Part shown: positions 41,623 to 50,069 of the stretch, in pieces | Layout of the letters: the number at the start of each line of letters is the position of its first letter | Numbering within the stretch: position 1 is the stretch's first letter | Source of the DNA: Curtobacterium sp. VKM Ac-1395 | GTDB taxonomy: Bacteria > Actinomycetota > Actinomycetes > Actinomycetales > Microbacteriaceae | Length of the DNA: 64,000 nucleotides | Assembly (NCBI RefSeq): GCF_015350975.1 | Contig: NZ_JADKRX010000006.1 | Coordinates: 107,785 to 171,784, forward strand | Reading direction: 5' to 3' | Translations under genes and position numbers: made by a program | The notes under the pieces: model-generated | Told to the model about the DNA's origin: nothing | Databases searched by the model: none | What the model saw: the letters and a program-made list of their open reading frames with translations, nothing else

Positions 41623-41769
41623 CCGCGCGCAGGTTCGTTCTGACACCGCTGTGATGCCCCGGGCGACGTCAGAACGTCCCGAGACCTCGAGCACCATCCT
41701 CCGATCGGAGGACCCCACCCCGCCCGCCCCACCGATCCGCCGACCGCCTCCTCCGATCAGGCTGGTCTC

Positions 41770-42609
41770 ATGCCCGAGTCCCCCGCCATCGAGGTCCACC
41801 ACCTCGCGAAGCAGTACCCCACCGGCAGACGCGCCGTTGACGACGTCTCCTTCACGATCGAGCGCGGCGAGACCTTCGCCCTCCTCGGCCCCAACGGCGC
41901 CGGCAAGTCCACGACGGTCGAGATCCTCGAGGGCCACCGCTCCCGCACCGGCGGCGACGTCCGCGTCCTCGGCCACGACCCCGCGAACACGAGCCGCAGC
42001 CACAACGCCCGCATCGGCATCGTGCTGCAGTCGAGCGCGGAATCGCCGAACGTCACGGTCGCCGAGCAGCTGAACCACTTCGCCAAGCTCTACCCGAAGC
42101 ACCGCACCACGGACGAGCTCCTGCACGCGACAGGGCTCGAGACGCACCGCAACGTCCGCCTGAGCAAGTTGTCCGGCGGACAGCGTCGCCGCGTCGACGT
42201 CGCGCTGGGGATCATCGGCCGCCCCGAGGTCCTCTTCCTCGACGAGCCGACGACCGGCTTCGACCCCGAGGCCCGTCGCCAGTTCTGGGACCTCCTCCGA
42301 CAGGTCCAGCACGAGGGCACGACCATCCTCCTGACGACGCACTACCTCGACGAGGCCGCCCACCTGGCCGATCGGGCGGCGGTGATCGTCGACGGCCGGC
42401 TGCTCGACATCGCGCCGATCGACGAGCTCGGGGGTCGGGCAGCCCGGCAACCTCGAGTGATCTGGCGGGATCCCGACGGTCAACGACACGAAGAACGAAC
42501 CACCGACCCGACCACGCTGATCCGCAGCAACACGGACCCGATGCACGACCTCGAAGTCATCCGCCCGTCCCTCGAGGACGTCTACCTGGAGATGGTGGGA
42601 CACGCATGA
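41770..42609 (+). CDS. ABC transporter ATP-binding protein (ABC-2 exporter type)
   Basis: This 279-residue ATPase has Walker A GPNGAGKS (residues 40-47), signature LSGGQRRR near 135, Walker B LFLDEPTTG near 155 and the H-loop TTHYLDEA. The C-terminal part after residue 220 is the accessory region of drug or lantibiotic exporters (CcmA/DrrA type). It powers the permease encoded just downstream, whose ATG overlaps its stop (ATGA). The operon continues into a sensor kinase and response regulator, a layout common for antimicrobial-export systems. The substrate is unknown. It is separated from the lipoprotein array by about 150 bases. Confidence 0.93.
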   Translation: MPESPAIEVHHLAKQYPTGRRAVDDVSFTIERGETFALLGPNGAGKSTTVEILEGHRSRTGGDVRVLGHDPANTSRSHNARIGIVLQSSAESPNVTVAEQLNHFAKLYPKHRTTDELLHATGLETHRNVRLSKLSGGQRRRVDVALGIIGRPEVLFLDEPTTGFDPEARRQFWDLLRQVQHEGTTILLTTHYLDEAAHLADRAAVIVDGRLLDIAPIDELGGRAARQPRVIWRDPDGQRHEERTTDPTTLIRSNTDPMHDLEVIRPSLEDVYLEMVGHA

Positions 42610-43412
42610 ACCCGGCAACCGTGGGCATCGCCCGCATCAGCTACGAGCTCCGCTCCTACTTCCGGGCGCCCGAGTCCGTCTTCTTCACGTTCCTGTTCCC
42701 GATCATCATGCTGGCGCTGTTCTCCGTCGCGTTCAGCAGCGCCGCCGACATCCAGGCCGGCCCGGGCACGAGCGTCGACTACGCCACGTACTACCTCCCC
42801 GGTCTCGTCGCGACCGGCATCCTCCTGTCGGGCACCCAGGCGCTGGGAGTCGACATCGCCACCGAGCGCAGCGACGGCACCCTGAAGCGCCTCGGCGGCA
42901 CCCCCCTCCCCGTCCTGAGCTACTTCGTCGGCAAGATCGGCATGGTCCTGGTGACCACGTTCGTCCAGACGGCGATCCTGCTCGCCGTGGCGAGCCTCCT
43001 GTTCGGTGTCGACCTGCCGACAGACGCGAGCCGGTGGGGCGTCTTCGCCGGCGTCCTCCTCCTCAGCATCGCCACCAGCTGTGTCCTCGGCATCGCGATC
43101 TCCGCCCTCCCCCGTGAAGGTCGCCGTGCCACCGCCACCATCGTCCCGGTGGTCCTGGTCCTGCAGTTCATCTCCGGCGTCTACCTCCCCTTCACCCAAC
43201 TTCCCGCCTGGTTGCAGGATGTGGCGTCCGTCTTCCCCCTCCGGTGGATGGCGTCCGGCATGCGGTCGGTCTTCCTGCCGCAGGCGTTCGAGTCCGGTGA
43301 GCCGGGAGGCTCGTGGCAGCTCGGCCTGGGCGCCCTGGTGCTGGTCGGGTGGCTGGTCCTGGGCACGGTGGCCTGCGTGGTCACCTTCCGGTGGAACCGC
43401 AAGGACGCCTGA
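42606..43412 (+). CDS. ABC-2 type permease
   Basis: This 268-residue membrane protein has six predicted helices. The N-terminal helix is in FTFLFPIIMLALFSVAF, and the family segment GTLKRLGGTPLPVLSYFVGK is present. The C-terminal helices include FISGVYLPFTQLPAWLQ, a motif often seen in ABC-2 permeases. It forms the channel for the ATPase with which it overlaps by 4 bases. The extracellular loop between helices 1 and 2 (about residues 45-60) is short. The sensor kinase gene begins soon after its stop. Export of a hydrophobic or antimicrobial compound is the usual role. Confidence 0.92.
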   Translation: MNPATVGIARISYELRSYFRAPESVFFTFLFPIIMLALFSVAFSSAADIQAGPGTSVDYATYYLPGLVATGILLSGTQALGVDIATERSDGTLKRLGGTPLPVLSYFVGKIGMVLVTTFVQTAILLAVASLLFGVDLPTDASRWGVFAGVLLLSIATSCVLGIAISALPREGRRATATIVPVVLVLQFISGVYLPFTQLPAWLQDVASVFPLRWMASGMRSVFLPQAFESGEPGGSWQLGLGALVLVGWLVLGTVACVVTFRWNRKDA

Positions 43413-43477
43413 TGCCCCGGCAGGTCCGGCCTGTGGACAACTGCCTGCGGCCCGCTGAAGGGTGGGATGCTGTCGGC

Positions 43478-44722
43478 ATGGACACGGTCACGGAGCGCGA
43501 GGACACCTGGGTACGGAACCGGTGGCTGCACGCCTTCTTCGCTGCGACCATGTCCCTGACCGCGGTGATCGCGGTGTTCGGCTGGTCCCCCTGGTCGACC
43601 CGGTGGCCGGCGTTCGCGATGATCGTCGTGCTGGTCGTCGCCTACGCGGCCTACGGGCACCGGGGCTACGACAGTCATCGACCGGCAGCGGCGTTCCTGC
43701 CGTTGGTGGTCCTCGCTGCTGCCGTGCTGCCGGCAGTGGCACCGAGTACGGCCTTCGTGCAGTGCATCCTCTTCCCGCTCGTGTGGTGCCAGTCGCAACG
43801 CATCCGCACCGGCGTCGTGCTCTCCGTCGCCGTCGGCGTCGCGAGCGGCATCGGCCTGCAGGTCAGCGGCGGCCCGGACGAGATCGTGAGCACCCTGCTC
43901 ATCGAGGGCATCAGCGTCGTGGGCGCGTCCGCGATGGGCGTCTGGATCTCGAGCATCGCCGGCCTGTCGGAGTCACGCCGCGCCCTGCTCGACGAGCTCC
44001 GAGCGACGCAGACATCCCTCGCCGAGGCGAACCGCGCCGCCGGCATCGCCAGCGAACGGGAACGTCTCGCCCGCGAGATCCACGACACCGTCGCGCAGAA
44101 CCTCGCCGGCATCGTCATGCTGACCGAACGCGCCCGCCGTGACCTCGCCGACGACCACACCGGTGCGCTCGACGAACGCCTGACGGTCCTCGAGGAGTCA
44201 GCCCGAGCAGCCCTCGAAGAGTCACGCGTCCTCGTCGCCGCCGGAGCCGCTGGAGCGTCCCACGACAGCCTCGCCGGCGCCCTGCACCGCCTCGGCGAAC
44301 GGCACACCCGCGAGACCGGCACACCGGTGACCGTCGACGCGGCGGACCGCCCGCTGGACCGCGACGCGCAGGTGGTCCTGTTGCGTGTCGCCCAGGAGGC
44401 CCTGGCCAACGTCCGTGCGCACGCCAACGCTGCCTCGGTGCGCGTCGCACTGCATCACGCGCCCGAGCAGACCGTCCTGCGGATCCAGGACGACGGCGTC
44501 GGCTTCGCCACAGCCGTCCGGAGCGTCGGCCGCGGACTCGCCGGGCTCCGCGAACGGCTCGCCCTCGCTGGCGGGACCTGCGTCGTGACCAGCGCTCCGG
44601 GCGACGGCACCACCGTGACGGCCACGCTGCCCACGGTGACCACCGCCGGACCGGTCCTCCCGGACCAGGCGACGCCGAACCTCCCGGCAGTCGCGCGACC
44701 CGTGGCGGAGGTGGCCCGGTGA
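43478..44722 (+). CDS. Sensor histidine kinase (HisKA_3/NarL-type)
   Basis: This protein has 414 residues from the ATG at 43478. There are about six membrane helices in the first 170 residues, then a dimerisation helix with the phosphorylated His in ERLAREIHDTVAQNLAGI. The ATPase domain has EALANVRAHANA (N-box) and IQDDGVGF (G1 box). It phosphorylates the response regulator encoded next. The start is supported by an AAGGGTGGG site; an ATG at 43412 overlapping the permease stop would add 22 residues without family similarity. The last 30 residues are Pro/Ala-rich. It ends with GTGA overlapping the regulator. It probably senses the compound exported by the ABC pair. Confidence 0.93.
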   Translation: MDTVTEREDTWVRNRWLHAFFAATMSLTAVIAVFGWSPWSTRWPAFAMIVVLVVAYAAYGHRGYDSHRPAAAFLPLVVLAAAVLPAVAPSTAFVQCILFPLVWCQSQRIRTGVVLSVAVGVASGIGLQVSGGPDEIVSTLLIEGISVVGASAMGVWISSIAGLSESRRALLDELRATQTSLAEANRAAGIASERERLAREIHDTVAQNLAGIVMLTERARRDLADDHTGALDERLTVLEESARAALEESRVLVAAGAAGASHDSLAGALHRLGERHTRETGTPVTVDAADRPLDRDAQVVLLRVAQEALANVRAHANAASVRVALHHAPEQTVLRIQDDGVGFATAVRSVGRGLAGLRERLALAGGTCVVTSAPGDGTTVTATLPTVTTAGPVLPDQATPNLPAVARPVAEVAR

Positions 44723-45345
44723 TCCGCGTCGTCGTGGCGGACGACCATCCCATCGTGCGGGCCGGCATCGTCGCGCTGCTGCAGTCCGCGCCGGACGTCG
44801 ACGTCGTCGGCCAGGCGTCCGACGGCGAGGCAGCGGTGTCGATCGTCCGCGCCGAACGCCCCGACGTCGTGCTCATGGACCTCCGCATGCCGCTCCTCGA
44901 CGGCGACGCGGCGACCGCGCAGATCGTGGCTGCGCAGCCCGACGTCCGTGTGCTCATCCTCACGACGTACGAGTCCGACGACCAGATCCTCGCCGCGATC
45001 GAGGCCGGCGCCACGGGCTACCTGCTCAAGGCCGCTCCCGAGTCGGAGATCCTCGCCGGCGTACGGGCGACAGCCCGAGGCGAGACCGCGCTCGCTCCCT
45101 CAGCGGCCGCGGCCCTCGTGCGTCGCGCGACCGGAGGGACGCCGGCCGGGCCGAACCTCACTCCGCGGGAACTCGAGGTCATGCGGCTCGTCGCGCAGGG
45201 GAACAGCAACCCTGCGATCGGCAGGGCCCTGTTCCTCAGCGAGACGACCGTGAAGACGCACCTCGGCCACGTGTTCGAGAAGCTCGGCGTGAACGACCGC
45301 ACGCGTGCCGTGACCCGCGCGATGGAGCTCCACCTCCTACCCTGA
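44719..45345 (+). CDS. LuxR/NarL-family response regulator
   Basis: This 208-residue protein has an N-terminal receiver domain with phospho-acceptor Asp54 (VVLMDLRMP), acidic residues ADDH and a Lys in TGYLLKAAP. The C-terminal LuxR helix-turn-helix is LTPRELEVMRLVAQGNSN...SETTVKTHLGHVFEKLGV. It overlaps the kinase gene by 4 bases (GTGA). It should switch on the ABC exporter operon to which it belongs, as in similar four-gene units. There is no visible autoregulatory site. Start codon GTG fixed by the overlap. Confidence 0.94.
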   Translation: MIRVVVADDHPIVRAGIVALLQSAPDVDVVGQASDGEAAVSIVRAERPDVVLMDLRMPLLDGDAATAQIVAAQPDVRVLILTTYESDDQILAAIEAGATGYLLKAAPESEILAGVRATARGETALAPSAAAALVRRATGGTPAGPNLTPRELEVMRLVAQGNSNPAIGRALFLSETTVKTHLGHVFEKLGVNDRTRAVTRAMELHLLP

Positions 45346-45391
45346 TCGCGGAGCGCTATATATCACACTCCGGCTGTTATACGGTCGAAGC

Positions 45392-45900
45392 GTGAACAAC
45401 CAAGTCACTGCCGCCTGGGTCGGCGTCATCATCACCCTCGTGATCTCGATCTGGAGCATCACCGTCGCACGACGCGCCGAACGCACCGCGAGGACGGAGC
45501 GAAGCGTTCGCGAGGCCGCCAAGGTCAGCGCCTGGATCTCACCACCACCTGGTCGGTCTCCGCGCCGGAGGACGACTCCCAGAAGAGCAACATCCTGGTC
45601 ATCCGGAACTCGTCCGATGCGGTCATCCACGACGTGGAGGCCACGGCGCTGATGAACAAGCGAGAAGCGACGTTCTCTGCTGCGGTGTGCCCGCCAGGAG
45701 AGTCCTTCGCGACCTGGAAGCCGGGCGGGCGCTTCGCGTGGGAGCTCCTCGCGTCGTGCAGTGAACTGGCCACCGGGAACCGGGGATCCCGAGCGTTCAC
45801 GAAGAGCCCGAACTGGAGGCTCGTCTCCCTCCGGTTCACCGATGCCTTCGGGGCACGCTGGGAGTACCGATCGGGCGAGGGCGTCACGCTCGTGCGGTGA
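45392..45900 (+). pseudogene. Frameshifted small membrane protein gene
   Basis: The first frame begins at a GTG at 45392 and codes for a membrane helix (WVGVIITLVISIWSITVA) and a charged helix. It breaks near 45540. The -1 frame continues with LTTTWSVSAPEDDSQKSNIL...VIHDVEATALMNK and then runs in frame to 45900 (SLRFTDAFGARWEYRSGEG). The two halves together resemble a single-pass membrane protein with a beta-rich exposed domain. A one-base deletion or sequence error near 45535-45545 explains it. Function unknown. It is convergent with an oxidoreductase gene. A TATACG box lies just before the GTG, so the transcript might be leaderless. Confidence 0.6.
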
Positions 45901-45903
45901 CCG

Positions 45904-46836
45904 TCACCAGGTGAGGACGAACCGGCCTCGGGTCCCGCCGGCCTCGAGCCGTTCGTGCGCCTCGCGGGCGCTCGTCGCCGGCAGCACCTCGGCGATGCGC
46001 GGCGTGATCGTGCCGCCCTCCACGCCGTGGCGCAGTCGCTCGAGCTTGTCGAACGACCGGTACTCCTTCCCGACGAGCGCCCGCTCGAACCGGACGCCCT
46101 CGGCGCCGTTCCCCTCCCAGCCCCGCACGTCGATGAACACGCCGCCCTGGCGCAGTGCCGGGACGACGACGTCACGCTGGACTGCACAGTCGGCGACGGC
46201 GTCGACACCCTCGGGCACGATGCGTCGGACAACCTCCGCGAAGGACTCGCCGCGCGGGACGATGTGGTCCAACCCGAGGGACCGCACGAGGGTCTCGTCC
46301 TTCTCGGCAGCGTCAGCGATCACCGTGATGCCCTCGGACGTCGCGAGCTGCACGAGGTAGTTGCCGAGCAGGCCGGCTGCGCCGGTGACAGCGAGGGTGT
46401 CGCCCCGGGAGAGCCCCGCCAGCTCGAGGACCTGGATGGCGGTGAGCCCGTTCATCGGGATCGTGGACGCCAGCTCCACCGAGGTCCCGCGCGGGATCCG
46501 CGTGAAGGACCCGACCGGGGCGACGAGCTCCTCGACGTAGGCCCCGCCGTGGGCGGTCAGGGGCAGTGCGATCGCCATGACCTCGTCCCCGACGGCCCAC
46601 CCGTCGACATCCGGGCCGACCTCGTCGATCACCCCGGCAGCGTCCATGCCCGGCACGTAGGGAGCGGACGCATGCGAGCTGTCTCGCTGACCCGCGCGCA
46701 CGCCCGTGTCCGTGGGGTTGACGGCGAACGCTCCGACCCGGATGCGGACGGACCCGGCACCGGCGTGCGGCTCCTGGACCTCGTGGACGGCGAGGGCCTC
46801 GGGCCCTCCGAACTGCTCTACTCCGACGACCTTCAC
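45904..46836 (-). CDS. NADP-dependent oxidoreductase, quinone reductase-like
   Basis: This 310-residue medium-chain dehydrogenase/reductase has no zinc-binding residues. FGGPEALAVHEVQEPHAGAG is at the N-terminus, then AFAVNPTDTGVRAGQ, YVPGMDAAGVIDEVG, and the NADPH loop LAVTGAAGLLGNYLVQLA. It likely reduces quinones or enals. The GTG at 46836 starts it directly at the family N-terminus (KVVGVEQFGG). It is the intact version of two damaged relatives at 31435-32280 and 29935-30145, so gene duplication happened more than once. Physiological substrate is unknown. Confidence 0.88.
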   Translation of the reverse strand: MKVVGVEQFGGPEALAVHEVQEPHAGAGSVRIRVGAFAVNPTDTGVRAGQRDSSHASAPYVPGMDAAGVIDEVGPDVDGWAVGDEVMAIALPLTAHGGAYVEELVAPVGSFTRIPRGTSVELASTIPMNGLTAIQVLELAGLSRGDTLAVTGAAGLLGNYLVQLATSEGITVIADAAEKDETLVRSLGLDHIVPRGESFAEVVRRIVPEGVDAVADCAVQRDVVVPALRQGGVFIDVRGWEGNGAEGVRFERALVGKEYRSFDKLERLRHGVEGGTITPRIAEVLPATSAREAHERLEAGGTRGRFVLTW

Positions 46837-46871
46837 CCGTCCGGTCTACCGGCCTCGACGACGCAGCGTTC

Positions 46872-47699
46872 TCAGGCGTCGGACCCCGAGCGAGCAGGAC
46901 CAGGGCCAGGGCCAGGGCCAGGGCCAGGGCCAGGACCAAGACCGGCCCCGGTGGGCACGACCGCCCGTCGCATCTCGACCGAGTCACCAGGAGCGAACCC
47001 GATCGGCCGTCGACGCCCCGTCCGCACGAACCCGTGCCGCTCGTAGAACGCTCGCGCCCGCGCGCCCGCCGGGTTCTCGTCCACCCACAGCGCGATCGTG
47101 TCGCCACGTCCCCGAGCCCAGGCCAGGACCTCCGCGAGCAGCACCTCGGCCACACCGTTTGCGCGGCCGCGGAACTCCGGCACGACCCACACACCGGTCA
47201 GCAGCAGTCCGCCCTGCTGCTGCGCGCTCATCATCCCGATCCACCGCCCACTGACATCGTCGATCGCGACCAAGCTCGTCGCGTCGGTCGCGTGCCCTCG
47301 TCGAGCACGCATCCGCCAGTCGTCCTCGGACATCGCCGTCGTGGTCTCGAGGCTGGCACCGTACGACACCGGGTTGTCCGTCGCGTTCTCGATCCGCGCG
47401 GCCCGCACCGCGGGCCAGTCGTCCTCGGTGGTCACGCGGACGGAGAACCGCGCTCCTGGAAGCCCCGAGCGGTCCAGCACCGAGACGAGCTCCTGCTGCA
47501 GGGCACCGGGCTGAGCAGTGCCATGCGGCGAACTGACGGGTGCGCCGAACGCAACGGCGGCCGCAGACCGCATCACCACGTCGAGCGCGCTGCGGGTGGT
47601 GGGCAGTGGAACGTCGGCAAGGTCCGCCGAGAGCGCCGCCCAGGAACCGGGACCGCCCTCCGAGCGCACGCTCGAGAGCAACCCGCCGATCGTCTGCAT
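46872..47699 (-). CDS. GNAT-family acetyltransferase with Gly-Pro repeat tail
   Basis: This 275-residue protein has an N-terminal region of about 95 residues without a clear match (LSSVRSEGG...FGAPVSSPHG). A GNAT domain follows: VRVTTEDDWPAVRAARI, a substrate region, VWVVPEFRGRANGVAEVLL (the acetyl-CoA loop, R/Q-x-x-G-x-A pattern), and AFYERHGFVRTG. The C-terminus is a Gly-Pro repeat (about 16 residues) coded by a hexanucleotide run in the DNA. The ATG at 47699 (QTIGGLLSS) is preferred over an upstream frame that runs through a repeat-rich gap. Substrate unknown. Confidence 0.78.
   Translation of the reverse strand: MQTIGGLLSSVRSEGGPGSWAALSADLADVPLPTTRSALDVVMRSAAAVAFGAPVSSPHGTAQPGALQQELVSVLDRSGLPGARFSVRVTTEDDWPAVRAARIENATDNPVSYGASLETTTAMSEDDWRMRARRGHATDATSLVAIDDVSGRWIGMMSAQQQGGLLLTGVWVVPEFRGRANGVAEVLLAEVLAWARGRGDTIALWVDENPAGARARAFYERHGFVRTGRRRPIGFAPGDSVEMRRAVVPTGAGLGPGPGPGPGPGPGPARSGSDA
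46901..46930. repeat. Hexanucleotide tandem repeat coding for Gly-Pro
   Basis: About five copies of CAGGGC in a row give the Gly-Pro repeats at the end of the GNAT protein. Copy number could vary by slippage in steps of two residues, without changing frame. Confidence 0.85.
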
Positions 47700-47784
47700 C
47701 ACCCCATCGTGCCAGGATCCACCGGACGGGAGGCGCGGGACCTGCCCGCCCCGCACCTCCCGCCCGACAGGACAGCCGGACAGC

Positions 47785-47840
47785 AGGACGCCTGCCTGCG
47801 CCTGCGACCCGACTGGACAGGAGGACGCCTGCCTGCGCCT
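47785..47840. repeat. Two 19-bp direct repeats between genes
   Basis: The 19-base word AGGACGCCTGCCTGCGCCT occurs at 47785-47803 and 47822-47840, with GACAGGA-type short words around it. It lies between the GNAT and alpha-galactosidase genes, where no ORF is supported. Confidence 0.7.
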
Positions 47841-47900
47841 CCTGCCCGACCCGACGAGCAGCGCTGCCATCGCCACCCGTCCGTTCTCGACACCGACCGA

Positions 47901-50069
47901 TCAGCGGATGCGGAACACCCGCGCCGTCGGTGTGACGCCCCCGTTGTCGACGTGGAGCACCCCGTCCTCCCACGTCGCCGTCCACGGCCCCGCCTCCCGC
48001 GGGAACAGCGGCTCCACGGACACGTCCCGCCCCCGGAGTGCCGGCACCGGCAGCGACACCGAGTCCGACGCCCCGGGCAGCGACCACACCGACAGGAACA
48101 GGTCGCCCCCGGGGACGGCGAGCCCCAGGGCGATCCAGGTGTCCTCCCACGCCGGCAGCCCGAGCGGCCACACGGGGACGGTCGTCGGCAGCACCTCGAG
48201 CACCGTCCGGTGGGCCGCGATCGCCGCTCCCACGACCTCGAGCTGCGCCGGCGACATCGTGTTGAGGTACCCGGACAGGTACATCCGCCCGAGCACGCCG
48301 TTCACGAGCGACAGCACGAAGCGCTCATCGCTCATGTCGACCGCGGGGTAGGCCCAGTTTCCTGCCTGTTCCGGCAGCATCGCGGCGGGTGCAGCAGCGG
48401 CGATCGAGGCGTACAGCACCGGGTCCTGCTGGTCCGACGTGGACTGCATGTGCAGCCGCGAGAGCATGGCCTGGTCGGCCCGCATCGCCCCGGAGGCGCA
48501 GTTCTCGATGAGCAGCGACGGGTGCCGCTCCTGCACGGCGTCGATCCAGTCGAGCAGCGCCCGCTGGTGCTCGAGCATGCCGGGGAACGAGCCGGTCATC
48601 GTGTTGTCGTCCATCTTGATGAAGGTCACGCCGAGCGACCCGACCAACCGGTCAACGACCGCCTCGAGGTGCGCGCGGGCCTCCGGCGAGCGCAGGTCGA
48701 GCAGGTGTCGCCCGTGCTCTGCGACCCGCACCCCGTGGTGCTGCACGAACGCGCGGTCCGGCAGGGTCGACGCCAGCGGCGAGTGGATGCCGATGACCTC
48801 CGGCTCGAGCCAGAGCCCGGCCTGCATGCCCCGGTCGCGGATGTGGTCGATGACGAGCGAGAGCCCGCCCGGGAAGCGCGAGACAGCCGGCTCCCACGCG
48901 CCGACGGTGTCCCACCAGTGCCCCTCCGCGTACCAGCCGGCGTCGATGCAGAACAGGTCGGCCCCGGCGTCGGCGGCCGCGTCGATCAATGGGAGGAGCT
49001 TCGCCGTGGTCGGGTCCCCCATCAGGGTGTTCATGTAGTCGTTGAACACGAGCGGCATCGCGAGGTCGGCCGGTCGGAGGTTGCGCGTCGCCCGTCGTTG
49101 CCTGGTGAGCACCGCGAAGGCCTCGTCCACGGTGCCGGCGATCCCGACGGACACGGGCACCGAGGTGAACGGACGGTCCCTCGTCACCTCGGTCGTCCAC
49201 TGGTGGTCCTGGTCCGTCGGTCCGCTGAGCAGCACGTACGCGTGGTGTCGCGTCTCCCCCAGCTCGTACAGCCACGGCCCGTTGTGCTCGACCTGCCAGG
49301 CGAGGCCGTACGACGGTGCCAGGAGCACGCCGATCGGCAGCGCCTCGCCCGTCGACCACGATCCCCGGTTCTGCACGACCGCCCGGCTCCGCGGCGGCTG
49401 GTGCTGGACGTCGCGGTCGATCCGCGCCAACCCGATGTCCCGCAGGGGGTCGGTGCGCCAGCGGCTCTCGGCCACCCAGTCGTTGTCGGCGTGCGCGAGC
49501 GCGAGCTCGTCGACGGTCGCGCCGGAGTCCGTCAGGAACGCGCCGGTCGCGAACGAGGACACGAAGTCCACGACGTGCTCGCCGTGCTCCGCCGACACTT
49601 CGGTCCAGGTCCGGAACGCGGGCACGTCGGCGTGCGCCCGGAAGACCGATTCGACCTGGAGGCCCGTGGTTGCGTCCGACTGGAGGATGCGGAACTCATG
49701 ATCGGTCCCCTCCTCGGACGCCCGGTGCGACACCGGGCGCAGGCGCGCCCCGATCGTGGAGTCGACGTGCCGGAAACCGCCGGGGAACCGACCGTGCCCG
49801 ATGGTCGTCAGCTCGACGAGCGGCTGCGGGTCGTCCGGCCCGTCGGCGAGGACGCCGGAAGCGAAGACGCTGGAAGCGAAGACGCCGGAAGCGAGGACGC
49901 CGCCCGCGCGGGTCCCACCGGCGGCGAGCGAGCCGAGCGCCGCGGGCACGAGCGACACCAGCGCCGCGGGCACGAGCGACACCAGCGCCGCGGGCCCGTC
50001 GCTCCCGATCCGGAACCGGGCGGAGAAGCCCGGCGTGACCCAGTCGACGAACGTCGACCCGTCGCTCAT
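47901..50069 (-). CDS. GH36-type alpha-galactosidase (first copy)
   Basis: This 722-residue glycoside hydrolase of family 36 has an N-terminal beta domain, a TIM barrel and a C-terminal beta domain. The nucleophile Asp is in VTFIKMDDN near residue 486, and the acid/base Asp is in QSTSDQQDP near 546. CIDAGWYAEG and GLWLEPEVIG are also typical. It removes terminal alpha-galactosyl residues. The start at 50069 overlaps the ATPase gene before it (ATGA), so it is the last gene of the importer operon. Its N-terminal part has 8- and 5-residue repeats (AALVSLVP twice; several GVLAS-like) that are not usual in the family. No signal peptide; cytoplasmic. Confidence 0.9.
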   Translation of the reverse strand: MSDGSTFVDWVTPGFSARFRIGSDGPAALVSLVPAALVSLVPAALGSLAAGGTRAGGVLASGVFASSVFASGVLADGPDDPQPLVELTTIGHGRFPGGFRHVDSTIGARLRPVSHRASEEGTDHEFRILQSDATTGLQVESVFRAHADVPAFRTWTEVSAEHGEHVVDFVSSFATGAFLTDSGATVDELALAHADNDWVAESRWRTDPLRDIGLARIDRDVQHQPPRSRAVVQNRGSWSTGEALPIGVLLAPSYGLAWQVEHNGPWLYELGETRHHAYVLLSGPTDQDHQWTTEVTRDRPFTSVPVSVGIAGTVDEAFAVLTRQRRATRNLRPADLAMPLVFNDYMNTLMGDPTTAKLLPLIDAAADAGADLFCIDAGWYAEGHWWDTVGAWEPAVSRFPGGLSLVIDHIRDRGMQAGLWLEPEVIGIHSPLASTLPDRAFVQHHGVRVAEHGRHLLDLRSPEARAHLEAVVDRLVGSLGVTFIKMDDNTMTGSFPGMLEHQRALLDWIDAVQERHPSLLIENCASGAMRADQAMLSRLHMQSTSDQQDPVLYASIAAAAPAAMLPEQAGNWAYPAVDMSDERFVLSLVNGVLGRMYLSGYLNTMSPAQLEVVGAAIAAHRTVLEVLPTTVPVWPLGLPAWEDTWIALGLAVPGGDLFLSVWSLPGASDSVSLPVPALRGRDVSVEPLFPREAGPWTATWEDGVLHVDNGGVTPTARVFRIR
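49851..49985. repeat. Tandem repeats inside the GH36 gene
   Basis: A 15-base unit (GACGCCGGAAGCGAA and variants) repeats about three times, and a 24-base unit beginning GCGCCGCGGGCACGAGCGAC occurs twice next to it. Both are multiples of three and add short repeats to the N-terminal part of the protein. Confidence 0.78.
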
